Position numbers and translations under genes: made by a program
Notes under the pieces: generated by a model
What the model saw: only the letters and a program-made list of their open reading frames with translations
The model's database searches: none
Told to the model about the DNA's origin: nothing
Assembly (NCBI GenBank): GCA_905200945.1
Contig: CAJKMG010000003.1
Location: forward strand, 124,001 to 188,000
Source: an uncultured Akkermansia sp.
Lineage (GTDB): Bacteria; Verrucomicrobiota; Verrucomicrobiia; Verrucomicrobiales; Akkermansiaceae
Length of the DNA: 64,000 nt
Direction: 5' to 3'
Shown: piece after piece, positions 52,101-60,609 of the stretch
Position numbering within the stretch: position 1 is the first letter of the stretch
Layout: each line of letters opens with the position of its first letter

Positions 52101-53018
52101 CTATTTCTTCTTGGGCAATCCGGTTTCCGGATCAAACTGCTTGGCTTGCTGGGCATGTTCTTTCGTCTGATAGAACCGAACGTAATCAATCAGGAATTTT
52201 ACAGGATACCCTTTCCCGTCTTTAGGAGCTTTCTCGCACCAGGTGCCGCCCACGGCGGAATTGAGAATGAGGTAAAACGGCGTACGGAACGGATTACCCG
52301 CGCCATTGGCATAATTGGTGGTGTTCAGGTCAATGGACTTCACCAGCTTGTCATCCACCATCAACTTGATGGAATCTTTGTCCCATTCCATGACATAGGT
52401 ATGAAAATCATCGGAAAGATGATCAATCTTCACAGTCCCTCCACGGGAAACATCCCTATTGGACACGCCGTCTGGACTCAAGTGGAAAGTGGAATAAACC
52501 ACATCCGGCTGTTGGGAAATATTCTCCAGCATATCAATCTCCCCGTTGGCGGGCCAGCCCCATTTATTCTTGCCAAGCAGCCAGATGGCAGGCCAGATGC
52601 CCTTGGTTTTGGGGACCTTGGCACGCACTTCCAGCCTGCCGAACATAAAATTTTTCGTCTTGATCGTCGTAACGGAACCGGAGGTATAAGGCATAAACCT
52701 GGTATTCTTGATCCAATCCGCCGAACTTTTCTTGTAATTGATATTGGCGAACTTCTCAAAATGGGTTTCCAAAACAAGGCAGCCATCCTCCAGTCTCATA
52801 TTCTTGGGCCGGCCTGTATAAGTCTGCTGGGACCCCTGGTTGCGGATTACTCCCAACTCCGGCTTCCATTTCTTGGCATCTATCCTGGAACCATTGAACT
52901 CGTCACCCCAGACATAAACCCACCCGCCGGGGAGGGTCCTCGGTGGTTTGGAGTCTTCTCCTCTTACAGACATGCAAAGGCATGCAGTCAACAGCACGGC
53001 AAACAGGCTCTTCTTCAT
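52101..53018 (-). CDS. Exported glycoside hydrolase family 16-type enzyme
   Basis: The 305-residue protein has a signal peptide (MKKSLFAVLLTACLCMSVRG) from the ATG at 53018; a TTG at 53027 gives a longer, unsupported start. The catalytic domain has the GH16 core GEIDMLE (about residues 159-165), with the two Glu as nucleophile and acid/base, and the aromatic-rich region before it, GIWPAIWLLGKNKWGWP. WVYVWGDEFNGSRID is the usual GH16 opening. It cuts beta-1,3/1,4-glycosidic bonds inside chains. In Akkermansia, GH16 enzymes cleave mucin O-glycans, so a polylactosamine-like substrate is plausible but inferred. It is exported to the periplasm or outside. The ogt gene is divergent, about 145 bases away. 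Confidence 0.87.
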   Translation of the reverse strand: MKKSLFAVLLTACLCMSVRGEDSKPPRTLPGGWVYVWGDEFNGSRIDAKKWKPELGVIRNQGSQQTYTGRPKNMRLEDGCLVLETHFEKFANINYKKSSADWIKNTRFMPYTSGSVTTIKTKNFMFGRLEVRAKVPKTKGIWPAIWLLGKNKWGWPANGEIDMLENISQQPDVVYSTFHLSPDGVSNRDVSRGGTVKIDHLSDDFHTYVMEWDKDSIKLMVDDKLVKSIDLNTTNYANGAGNPFRTPFYLILNSAVGGTWCEKAPKDGKGYPVKFLIDYVRFYQTKEHAQQAKQFDPETGLPKKK

Positions 53019-53162
53019 ATGGAGCAATACTGCACCCGGTTCCGCAGCCTTTCAAACAAAATACATCTATTCAGGGCCTCATACTTCCTTTTTCCTGCCA
53101 AATGGCGAAATACCCTGCAAAATGAATAGAGTCCTTAGCCCGTCGCATGCTATGGTCATGGT

Positions 53163-53711
53163 ATGAAAACTTCTTTCCCTTCCCATGCCCGGGCGCTCCT
53201 CCATCAGACGCCTGCAGGGGCTGTCGTGATTGTGGAAAACGGCACAGCCGTCACCCATCTTTTCTTCAGCCGCATGGTACAGCCGGAGCATCTGGAATGG
53301 AAGGAAACACCCCTGCTGCGCCAAACGGCCGACCAGCTGGATGAATATTTTCAAGGTTCCCGCCGCACATTTAACGTGCCGATTTCTCCTCAAGGGACCG
53401 AATTTGAACGAATTGTCTGGAAAGCCCTTCTAACTATCCCCTACGGAGAAACCAGAAATTACGGAGATATTGCCCGCCAAATAGGACGCCCGTCAGCATG
53501 CCGGGCAGTAGGACAGGCCAACAACCGGAACCCTGTCGGCATTATCATCCCTTGCCACCGGGTCATTGGGGCCAACGGCAAACTGACCGGCTACGCAAGC
53601 GGCCTGGCCATTAAACAATACCTGTTGGAATTGGAACAGGGCTCCGCCACTCCTTTCACGCTGTTCCCGGATGTGGAACGCATGCCCAGAGATACCCCGG
53701 CCAGTTCATAA
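53163..53711 (+). CDS. ogt: Methylated-DNA--protein-cysteine methyltransferase
   Basis: The 182-residue protein has the family active site PCHRV (residues 130-134, acceptor Cys131) inside GIIIPCHRVIGANGKLTGYASGLAIK. The winged-helix part is FERIVWKALLTIPYGETRNYGDIARQIGRPSACRAVGQAN. Its N-terminal domain is the ribonuclease-H-like one of this family. It removes O6-alkyl groups from guanine by accepting them irreversibly. Length 182 fits Ogt/MGMT rather than the alkyltransferase-like type, which lacks Cys; Ada's extra domains are absent. A -10-like TATGGT lies just before the ATG. It is convergent with the FHA gene. Confidence 0.93.
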   Translation: MKTSFPSHARALLHQTPAGAVVIVENGTAVTHLFFSRMVQPEHLEWKETPLLRQTADQLDEYFQGSRRTFNVPISPQGTEFERIVWKALLTIPYGETRNYGDIARQIGRPSACRAVGQANNRNPVGIIIPCHRVIGANGKLTGYASGLAIKQYLLELEQGSATPFTLFPDVERMPRDTPASS

Positions 53712-53735
53712 AACAGCAGGGCTGTAAAATTCCGG

Positions 53736-54332
53736 TCAATATTGCATGCCGTTTTCCGCCTGAGGAAGAGGCATGGATTTCAAGGCGGCCTTGGGAGATT
53801 CAATGCCCAGCCATTGAAGAGGCAGCAATTCGCCCGTCACCCTGTAATGCTTGTAGGTTAATCCGGCAAAAACAGCCAGAAAAAATATCAGGACGGCATA
53901 AAAGGCCATCCATAAATAATGATTCCGGGCCGTGCGGGTGGCTTCATCCGCCAACTGCTGCAAATTCCGCATGGCGGTCGAAGGGGCTGCCTCTTCCTCC
54001 CTCCCGGGAAATTCGGAGGAGAATCCCGGAGAAGGCTCTTCCGCAAACCGGAGCCTGGCATCCCCCAAAGCGATTTCATCGCCATCGTAAAGAGTAGCGG
54101 AGCTCATCGGCGTCAGTCCGTTGATTTTAGTCCCATTAGTAGAGCCAAGATCTTCCAGGACATATCCCCCTTCCTTGAACTGAAGCAAAGCATGCTCCCC
54201 GGAAACCGACTGAAAAGGAAGCACTATCTCACAATGCTCGTCACGTCCGATGCGTGCGAAATATTCACCGTTCTTCGGAAGAACTATGGTTTTTTCGGAA
54301 CCGTCGGGAAGGTAGATGGAAAGGCGTGGCAT
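53736..54332 (-). CDS. FHA-domain membrane protein
   Basis: The 198-residue protein has an N-terminal forkhead-associated domain (residues 1-96) with all the key parts: RIGR (27-30), the SVSGEHA phosphothreonine-binding part (42-48), and DLGSTNGTKING (61-72). A flexible acidic linker follows, then one membrane segment (about 145-163, LWMAFYAVLIFFLAVFAGLTY) and a short tail. It would anchor a phosphothreonine-reading domain to the membrane. No Ser/Thr kinase or phosphatase is in the window, so its partner is not visible. It is convergent with ogt, 24 bases apart. The obg gene follows on the other side, 422 bases away. Confidence 0.85.
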   Translation of the reverse strand: MPRLSIYLPDGSEKTIVLPKNGEYFARIGRDEHCEIVLPFQSVSGEHALLQFKEGGYVLEDLGSTNGTKINGLTPMSSATLYDGDEIALGDARLRFAEEPSPGFSSEFPGREEEAAPSTAMRNLQQLADEATRTARNHYLWMAFYAVLIFFLAVFAGLTYKHYRVTGELLPLQWLGIESPKAALKSMPLPQAENGMQY

Positions 54333-54754
54333 GTTTCCCGGAAATCATGCCACGCCCATGTTCATTTTCAATCCAAAAGACCGTTCCCCCGTCACGTATA
54401 AGAAAAAATGGCCATTCCCGCCTTCTCCAGCACGGAGTCTATTTACTCCGGGGCTCTCTGTCCGTCACATGCAGAGACTGCATGGCGCCAATAAAAGCGG
54501 TATGCTGCTCCTATCCCCGGTTCCCTTAATAGGAAGAATTCTTTTCTTCATCTATTGCTGTGAAAACAGCCGGCACGGCACAAACCAATCCGGGCCATCG
54601 CAAAAACATCCGGAGTTTCCGTAATGAATATGAAATCCTTTTTCATCAGAAAGCCTTCCGACGCATCGGAAAAATCAGAGGCCTACACCGAGGAAAAGCC
54701 GTGCAGCCCTGCACATGTCTTGCGTTTTGAAGGGAAATGATTCATATTTAGAAC
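54333..54754 (+). other. Intergenic region before obg
   Basis: No gene is supported; the overlapping short ORFs look random. An AT-rich stretch at about 54740-54752 (TTCATATTTA) is a weak -10 candidate close to the obg ATG. Confidence 0.5.
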
Positions 54755-55807
54755 ATGTTTGTTGACAACATCCGCATATTCGCCAGGGCAGGAAAAGGAG
54801 GAAACGGGCTGGTCAGCTTCCGAAGGGCCAAATTCGTGCCCAAGGGAGGCCCGGACGGCGGGGATGGAGGCGATGGCGGAAGCGTCATTCTGGAAGTGGA
54901 TCCGCACACGAATGACCTGCGTTCTTTTTTTTATGATCCCAAATTAATCGCCACAGACGGAGTAGGCGGCCAAAGCGCCAAGAAACATGGCAAGAACGGC
55001 AAATCCGTCATCGGGAAAGTGCCTCCCGGCACCATTATCTACCGCAGCAATGCCTCCTCCATGGCGGAGGCAACCTGGCTGGAACGGGAAGGTGAAGGCA
55101 TTGAACTGGAAAAAATCGCGGATCTGACGGAAATCGGCACCCGGTTCACGTTGTGCCAGGGCGGCATCGGCGGCAAGGGAAACTGGCATTTCCGTTCCGC
55201 GACCAACCAGGCGCCTACGGAAGCCGAAATGGGAACGGAGGGGGAGGAAGGAGTCTTCTTCATGGAATTGCGCCGCATTGCGGACGCCGGGCTGGTAGGC
55301 TATCCCAACGCGGGCAAAAGCACATTGCTGGGAGACATTTCGGAAGCCAAGCCCAAAGTAGCCAGCTATCCTTTTACCACGCTTCAGCCCATCATTGGAG
55401 TGGTGGAATTTGACAGCTTTCGCCGCTGCATTGTGGCTGACATTCCCGGCATCATTGAAGGCGCGCACAGCAACCGAGGCCTGGGGCATGAATTCCTGCG
55501 CCACATCACGCGCTGCAAGGTGCTCGTCTTCGTCCTGGACATGGCTGGCAGCGAAGGACGCGATCCCATTGAAGACCTCCAGAACCTCCGCACGGAAATT
55601 AAACTGTACAGCGAAGACCTGGCCAAACAGCCCTGGTTTGTCGTCGCCAACAAAATGGACTTGGAAGGAGCGGAAGAAAATCTGGTTAACTTCCGCATGC
55701 GTTTCCCGAAAGTGGACGTCATCCCCATTTCCGCGCTCAATGGAGACGGTATTTCCCGGCTCAGGAACAAGCTTGATGAGCTTGTAGGTTATAAATTCAT
55801 CCGCTAA
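54755..55807 (+). CDS. obg: GTPase Obg/CgtA
   Basis: The 350-residue protein has the Gly-rich N-terminal Obg fold (residues 1-160, MFVDNIRIFARAGKGGNGLVSFRRAKFVPKGGPDGGDGG) and a GTPase domain with G1 GYPNAGKST, G3 DIPGIIEGA, G4 NKMD and G5 SALNGDG. The third, C-terminal domain of some Obg proteins is missing, as in the shorter bacterial type. It binds the 50S ribosomal subunit and links growth to stress and replication. It starts at an ATG that gives the canonical family start. The kinase gene follows after 32 bases, so co-transcription is likely. Confidence 0.95.
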   Translation: MFVDNIRIFARAGKGGNGLVSFRRAKFVPKGGPDGGDGGDGGSVILEVDPHTNDLRSFFYDPKLIATDGVGGQSAKKHGKNGKSVIGKVPPGTIIYRSNASSMAEATWLEREGEGIELEKIADLTEIGTRFTLCQGGIGGKGNWHFRSATNQAPTEAEMGTEGEEGVFFMELRRIADAGLVGYPNAGKSTLLGDISEAKPKVASYPFTTLQPIIGVVEFDSFRRCIVADIPGIIEGAHSNRGLGHEFLRHITRCKVLVFVLDMAGSEGRDPIEDLQNLRTEIKLYSEDLAKQPWFVVANKMDLEGAEENLVNFRMRFPKVDVIPISALNGDGISRLRNKLDELVGYKFIR

Positions 55808-55839
55808 CTTCTTTACTCAACTCTCTCTCAACCTTTGAC

Positions 55840-56997
55840 ATGACTGCCTCTCTCCCCGTAACAACAGACACCGACCAGATCTTGTGCCGTATCGCCGGAA
55901 TTGGAGACCTCTTCGCCATTGAAGGGGAATTCGTCACCGGAAAGGAAATCCCCAGCGGGCACATCAACACCACCTACAAGGCCACCTACCGCAAAAGCGA
56001 CGGGACGGAAGACTCCTATATCCTCCAGCGCATCAACGACTACGTCTTCAAAGACCCCAAAGCCGTCATGCGCAATGTGGAAAAAGTCACGCGGCATATC
56101 AACTGGAAAGTCCTGCGCCGCCTGAAGGACTCCGCCGGCCAAACCCTCAACCTCTACCCGGCCCGGGGAGGACGCAACTACATTGACATCCCCGGAGACG
56201 GCATCTGGCGCTGTTACAACTACCTGGCCGGCACGCACACCTACGACGTGGTGGAAAACACCCGCCAGGCCTACCAGGCGGGATTTGCCTTTGGTTCTTT
56301 CCAGGATTTGATCAGTGACATGAACCCGGACGACATCGTGGAAACCATACCCGGATTCCACCATACCCGGAACCGCTTCAACCGCCTGATGGAAGTGGCG
56401 GAGCTGGACCCGCAGGGGCGTCTTTCCTCCTGTCTGCCTGAATTGGAATTCATCAAAGCCCGTGAGCAGGATGTGGACCGTCTGCTGGATCTTCAGGAAA
56501 AAGGCGTCCTCCCTACCCGCATCACTCATAACGACACCAAAATCAACAATGTCATGCTGGATGAGGACACAGACCACGCCGTCTGCGTCATTGACCTGGA
56601 CACGGTCATGCCCGGCCTTGTGCTATACGACTTCGGCGATATGGTGCGCACCGTCACTCCGCCCACGGAAGAAGACGAAGAAGACCTGGACAAGGTACGC
56701 ATGCGCATGCCTATGTTCCAATCCATTGTAGAAGGGTATCTGTCCGCCGCCCACGGTTTCCTGACCCAGGCGGAAATAGACCAGCTTGCCTTCTCAGGAA
56801 AACTCATCACGCTGGAAATCGGCATCCGTTTTTTAACGGACTATCTGGAAGGAGACCAATACTTCAAGGTCTCGCGCCCGAACCACAATCTCATCCGTTG
56901 CCGTACGCAGCTCAAACTGGTGGAATGCATTGAACAGGAACTTCCGGCCATGGAACAATATGTTCAGCGCGTCGCCAGGGGAATGTCCAGAAAATAA
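55840..56997 (+). CDS. NahK-like N-acetylhexosamine 1-kinase (aminoglycoside phosphotransferase fold)
   Basis: The 385-residue protein has the phosphotransferase-fold hallmarks: an N-lobe with ATP contacts (GHINTTYKATYRK), the catalytic loop ITHNDTKINNVMLD, and the metal-binding segment CVIDLDTVMPGLVLYDFGDMVRT. This arrangement and length (about 360-390) match the NahK family, which phosphorylates GalNAc or GlcNAc at C1 in mucin-sugar use. That substrate fits a mucin-degrading organism but rests on family memory; other members act on other sugars. No lacto-N-biose phosphorylase or sugar-nucleotide genes are adjacent. It follows obg after 32 bases and has a terminator downstream. Confidence 0.82.
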   Translation: MTASLPVTTDTDQILCRIAGIGDLFAIEGEFVTGKEIPSGHINTTYKATYRKSDGTEDSYILQRINDYVFKDPKAVMRNVEKVTRHINWKVLRRLKDSAGQTLNLYPARGGRNYIDIPGDGIWRCYNYLAGTHTYDVVENTRQAYQAGFAFGSFQDLISDMNPDDIVETIPGFHHTRNRFNRLMEVAELDPQGRLSSCLPELEFIKAREQDVDRLLDLQEKGVLPTRITHNDTKINNVMLDEDTDHAVCVIDLDTVMPGLVLYDFGDMVRTVTPPTEEDEEDLDKVRMRMPMFQSIVEGYLSAAHGFLTQAEIDQLAFSGKLITLEIGIRFLTDYLEGDQYFKVSRPNHNLIRCRTQLKLVECIEQELPAMEQYVQRVARGMSRK

Positions 56998-57033
56998 GGA
57001 AGAAGTTCTCCCTCTTCTATTCCACCACCTCCG

Positions 57034-57062
57034 GGGACGGCTATGCCGTCCCTTCTTTTTTA
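57034..57062 (+). terminator. Terminator of the NahK-like gene
   Basis: GGGACGGC pairs with GCCGTCCC across a three-base loop, followed by TTCTTTTTTAT. It begins 37 bases after the stop. Confidence 0.88.
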
Positions 57063-57126
57063 TATTATTTGAACATGGCGGCCCATTCCATAATCCAAGA
57101 AACATTACACGCAATAGCCATAAGCC

Positions 57127-58152
57127 ATGTTTGAAATACCAGACATCCAACTCAATCAATATGGCAAGCCGGCAAGGATCATGTTCCTGGCGCCATATGC
57201 CCCCGACGCCCCCGATTTTTCCAAAAAACCCTACACGGGCAATGGAGGCTATCCCCAGTACCACTACAACATTTATAAAGCCATTCAGGACATAGGCTAC
57301 GACGTCGTCTCCTCCTCCAAACCCTATTCCGTCCAATTCGCCAAAGGAAACGTGGACTATGTATTCTCCCTGATGAACAGGTTCGCCATGTCCAGGCCTG
57401 AAATATTCATTTCTTCCTACTGCGAATTCATTCAGATTCCCTACTTGGGCGCCCCTCCCAACATCCGCGCCATAGCGGAAGATAAATTGCTGACCAAAAT
57501 GGTATTCCGCTCCCTGGAATTGAACGTTCCGGAAGGCATTGGACTTTCCGGAGAAAAAGGTATTCCGGCCCAGGCCCCTTTCCCAGGCCCCTATTTTGTC
57601 AAAAAGCGTTTTGGAGCCGCTTCAGGCGGCATCCGGGAAGACAGCATCTGCAGCTCCTGGAAAGCCGTGGACTCATGCGCCCGGCGCCTGATGGAAGAAG
57701 GGCACGAAGTGCTCGTGGAACAATACTGCGAAGGCATTGACATCACCGTTCCCGTACTGGGCGGGGAAAACCCCGTCATCCTGGGATATGTGCAGCCGAA
57801 ATCCGACAAACCGGGCAGCATCATCACGGAAGACCTGAAACTGCACGACCATCTGGGCTACCAACTGGTCTCCGTTCAGGATATGGAGCAGGACATCGCC
57901 TGTGACGTCCGGAAAATCTGGAGCGCTCTGGGGCCGATGGACTATTTCCGCATCGACTATAGAATCGACTTCGAGACGGGAGAACGGCGCATTCTGGAAA
58001 TGAACATCTGCTGCCACCTGGGCAAAAGCGGCTCCATCTGCCTGGCGGCCGCGGAACACGGCTACTCCCAGGCAGACCTCCTCAAATACATTATCGCCTA
58101 CAGCATGCACAGGCAGAAGAACCTCCGCCAATACGGCACATGGCTCATCTGA
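57127..58152 (+). CDS. ATP-grasp-fold ligase, D-alanine--D-alanine-ligase-like
   Basis: The 341-residue protein has an N-terminal domain ending near residue 110 and an ATP-grasp core: GPYFVKKRFGAASGGIRED (first ATP-contact strand and loop), EVLVEQYCEGIDITVPVLGG, and the metal-binding end YFRIDYRIDFETGERRILEMNICC. The ERRILEMNICCHLGKSGSI segment resembles the Mg2+ site (E-x-N) of D-Ala-D-Ala ligases. It is not a canonical Ddl: its N-terminal segment and length differ, and the substrate is unknown. Such enzymes join a carboxylate to an amine with ATP. It ends 49 bases from the end of the glycosyltransferase gene on the other strand. Confidence 0.72.
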   Translation: MFEIPDIQLNQYGKPARIMFLAPYAPDAPDFSKKPYTGNGGYPQYHYNIYKAIQDIGYDVVSSSKPYSVQFAKGNVDYVFSLMNRFAMSRPEIFISSYCEFIQIPYLGAPPNIRAIAEDKLLTKMVFRSLELNVPEGIGLSGEKGIPAQAPFPGPYFVKKRFGAASGGIREDSICSSWKAVDSCARRLMEEGHEVLVEQYCEGIDITVPVLGGENPVILGYVQPKSDKPGSIITEDLKLHDHLGYQLVSVQDMEQDIACDVRKIWSALGPMDYFRIDYRIDFETGERRILEMNICCHLGKSGSICLAAAEHGYSQADLLKYIIAYSMHRQKNLRQYGTWLI

Positions 58153-58201
58153 CCCGCAGGGAAGAAACGGTTCGCATTCCGGTCAGAGCAAAAGCGGCAC
58201 T

Positions 58202-59242
58202 TCACGAATCCGGTATCCGGCTGATTGCCTCAAACACCTCCTGCCAGCTTTCCATGGAAGCTTCCTGGCCGCCCAGGGCCATGCCCCGCTCACGGGCGGC
58301 AGCGGCCATGTCTTCCCGGTAGTGGGGCTCCCAAGCCATCTTAGTGGCGTACGTGATGAAATCACCGGGGCATTCGCACAGCCATCCGGTCTTCCCGTGT
58401 TCCACCATTTGTTCCCACCCCCCGCGCCTGTCCACAACAAGCACACTCCCGCTTGCCATGGCCTCAAAACCCACACGCGGCCAATTCTCCGTCGTATCGG
58501 TGGGCTGCAAAACGATGTGGCAGCGCCGGTAAAACTCCTGTTGGGACAAAGACTTTTGATCATGGAAAGTCTCCACCCAATCGGGAGGCCTGCCGGTCTT
58601 CGCCTCGCTCCGCCGGTCAAAACCGAGAAAAGTCCCCCTCTTCCGGACAGGGGAAGCAAAATGCTCGTAAATATGCCACGTATCCTTGCTGAACTTATCT
58701 TCATCCTGCCGGGAAATGTGTCCGGCTCCAAACCAGTCCGTGGAACGCCCTGCAACAAAAGGAAAATCTGCCGCATCAAAATACGGTTTGAACGTCATGA
58801 ACCGGATGGCCGGGTCGGGATTTAAAGCCCTCAGGCGAGGCATGACGTTTCCCATTACGTTGCTATTTTGATAAAGAAACAGGGAAATATCTCCCCGCCT
58901 CATGGCTTCCTTTTCCCTGCCGAAAAGCCAGGTCATGCAATTGACGAAAACTGTCCTTCCCGTCCGTTTTCGTATCTTCGGGAGAGCAGCCAGAAACTCT
59001 TCATTACAAAAACTGATGACGGGAGCCCCTGCCGGAATGGCCTCCCAATCATAGCCTTCATGCACCATAACACCCAATTTCACCATCTCCGGATAAAGCC
59101 CGGCGCCGTGTGCATTTTTCTGGGTGGGGATAAGATGCATTTCCATCCCCATCTGTCTCCAAACCTTAATCTGGTGATAAAGCTCGGCCCCCGCACCGCC
59201 GTAAAGTGACGGAAATCCAATAATGTAAAGAGAATATGCCAT
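58202..59242 (-). CDS. Glycosyltransferase of GT-B type
   Basis: The 346-residue protein has a GT-B layout: an N-terminal Rossmann-like domain (MAYSLYIIGFPSLYGGAGAELYHQIKVWRQMG, with the Gly-rich loop) and a C-terminal nucleotide-sugar domain with ENWPRVGFEAMASGSVLVVDRRGGWEQMVEHG, close to the E-x7-E motif and GG segment of GT4-type enzymes. Sugar donor and acceptor are not known. It is in the cytoplasm or at the inner membrane. It is convergent with the ATP-grasp gene. On its upstream side begins the AT-rich region, so it may be the last gene of the normal chromosome before the Rhs island. Confidence 0.78.
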   Translation of the reverse strand: MAYSLYIIGFPSLYGGAGAELYHQIKVWRQMGMEMHLIPTQKNAHGAGLYPEMVKLGVMVHEGYDWEAIPAGAPVISFCNEEFLAALPKIRKRTGRTVFVNCMTWLFGREKEAMRRGDISLFLYQNSNVMGNVMPRLRALNPDPAIRFMTFKPYFDAADFPFVAGRSTDWFGAGHISRQDEDKFSKDTWHIYEHFASPVRKRGTFLGFDRRSEAKTGRPPDWVETFHDQKSLSQQEFYRRCHIVLQPTDTTENWPRVGFEAMASGSVLVVDRRGGWEQMVEHGKTGWLCECPGDFITYATKMAWEPHYREDMAAAARERGMALGGQEASMESWQEVFEAISRIPDS

Positions 59243-59608
59243 TAATTAATTCATGCGTGAATGATATTTCCCCGGAACTGCATGGAATAGTCTTGCCGTA
59301 AGGTTTTCAGAACACTTTAACTATTGACATTCAATAAATTGATCCGAAAAAACCAATAAAACAAGACTAAAGTAAACAATTCCGTATTATTAACTATTGC
59401 CATTTGTTAGATGAACCGTCTCTTCGACAGTAGGGCTTTCTCTTCATAGACGACTTTTTTCATATCATTATGAATGATTTTCTTTCCTCTTGCCCAAATC
59501 GATCATTCCAATTTGCCAATGCTGAATAACTATTGAACTATGATAATTTTTTATAACTCTTAAACCGGATCCATTGATAACAAAGAAAAAAATAATTACA
59601 ATATTACT
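59243..59608. other. AT-rich junction between the glycosyltransferase gene and the Rhs cassette array
   Basis: No gene is seen. Base composition drops sharply here and remains low to the right edge. On the minus strand the glycosyltransferase start is preceded by a -10-like TATCAT (59246-59260 area). I found no integrase gene, tRNA gene, or obvious direct repeat in it. Confidence 0.55.
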
Positions 59609-60082
59609 CTATATAGTTTCAATGCTCTTCTCCTCTATTAATAGTGATAACCAAGTAACGCATTCTTTATAGTCATATGGATTAAGTCCGCTATTCTCCT
59701 CGCCAAGATCAAGTAGCCATTCCCGGATAGTTTGCAATTGGATAAAAGAAAATTTTCTAAATATATCCAAATCGTCACGCATTCTACCGATCATATTCTG
59801 ACATGTGCAATCTACTAAGAGATCTGAATCTTTCAATTTTTGAAATTTAATCAGATCTTCAAATGAAATATAAATAACAGCAGGCAAATAATATCTAAAA
59901 GCCTCGTTGCTGAAAACAGGAAAAAAATCCCATATATATTTACAATCACTAGATTTCAAAGATATCCACGATCTCTCTTGAATATATGTTATATCTTCAA
60001 ATTCATTTTCATCTTTAATGTTATTTGGAATCGGCAATATCGGAAAATTTATCTCTAAAGATTCTTTTTTTAATAATTGCAT
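59609..60082 (-). CDS. Probable immunity protein for orphan toxin tip 3
   Basis: The 157-residue protein is soluble, acidic and AT-rich in codons. It has WISLKSSDCKYIWDFFPVFSN, then EAFRYYLPAVIYISF, and near the end LQTIREWLLDLGEEN. The 'RYYLPA' stretch and the final helix resemble a family of small proteins often found after toxin genes (I recall DUF6714-type proteins, name from memory). Its gene overlaps the end of the toxin-tip gene by 13 bases, the usual toxin-immunity arrangement. It also resembles the protein at 61618 (SYFFPSIIRN and NQLEIVRKWIL in the same order), which follows the other GG-x-H tip. Immunity function is inference from position and resemblance. Confidence 0.6.
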   Translation of the reverse strand: MQLLKKESLEINFPILPIPNNIKDENEFEDITYIQERSWISLKSSDCKYIWDFFPVFSNEAFRYYLPAVIYISFEDLIKFQKLKDSDLLVDCTCQNMIGRMRDDLDIFRKFSFIQLQTIREWLLDLGEENSGLNPYDYKECVTWLSLLIEEKSIETI

Positions 60083-60609
60083 TTTTCTTCTATGAATTTT
60101 TCACATTTTAATAAATTATTCCAAGCATCTTTCGCTTGTTCTTGATGAGTTTTATTTCCACCCTTAAAACATTTATTATTAATATGACTCCTAGCACTAG
60201 CAAGCATTAACCATGCTTTCTTTTTCATTTTTAATATATAGCAACAGTCATCGTCCGTACACTTTCCGCTTTTGCCAACCTCTTTCTTTGCTCTATTCAC
60301 TTTGTCTTGTAAATATTTTTGTTCTGCTTCCGAACAATCACCAGGTTTTGGAATATCTGGATAAGGCACGGCAATTGGCTCGACTTTAGGAATTACATTC
60401 TCAGATATTTTTTTAATAACTTTCTCTATCGTTCCTGGAGTAATAACTTCAGTAATGGCTACGGTGGTTACTGCGACAGCTGCAACTATCAATCCAACTG
60501 GATTCAACAACGCCGGCAATGCAAACCCAAATTTTCCTTGTACGTCTATAAAAGCGCTGGGGAAATTTCTCACATAGCCATACAGATTTTCCTGAAGCCT
60601 TTCCATCAT
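60070..60609 (-). CDS. Orphan Rhs toxin tip 3 with a remnant of the Rhs core end
   Basis: From the ATG at 60609 the protein has 179 residues. The frame is open five codons further and there reads LSREP before MMERLQENLYGYVRN, the stereotyped end of Rhs cores (typically SRDP...NLYGYV.N..). This is followed by DVQGKFG, a hydrophobic stretch (LLNPVGLIVAAVAVTTVAITEV), a Pro-rich link, and a Cys-rich helical tip with CFKGGNKTHQEQ. The tip resembles a small toxin type that ends in a Cys-x-GG-x-x-x-H motif (perhaps Ntox16; name from memory). Its ATG overlaps the TGA of the upstream gene (ATGATG), so it could be translated by coupling. The gene has no full Rhs core, so it is a displaced tip, likely expressed only after recombination or at low level. 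Confidence 0.7.
   Translation of the reverse strand: MMERLQENLYGYVRNFPSAFIDVQGKFGFALPALLNPVGLIVAAVAVTTVAITEVITPGTIEKVIKKISENVIPKVEPIAVPYPDIPKPGDCSEAEQKYLQDKVNRAKKEVGKSGKCTDDDCCYILKMKKKAWLMLASARSHINNKCFKGGNKTHQEQAKDAWNNLLKCEKFIEEKCNY
60365..60510 (-). repeat. 146-bp near-identical segment, copy in tip 3
   Basis: It aligns without gaps to 62467-62612, with nine mismatches counted by eye (about 94% identity). It covers the hydrophobic stretch and the KISENVIPKVEPIAVP region of the two orphan tips. The flanks on both sides are different. Confidence 0.85.

Noticed and set aside
59324..59329. TTGACA on the plus strand in the island border
   Set aside because: All genes nearby are on the minus strand and no -10 box or plus-strand gene follows.
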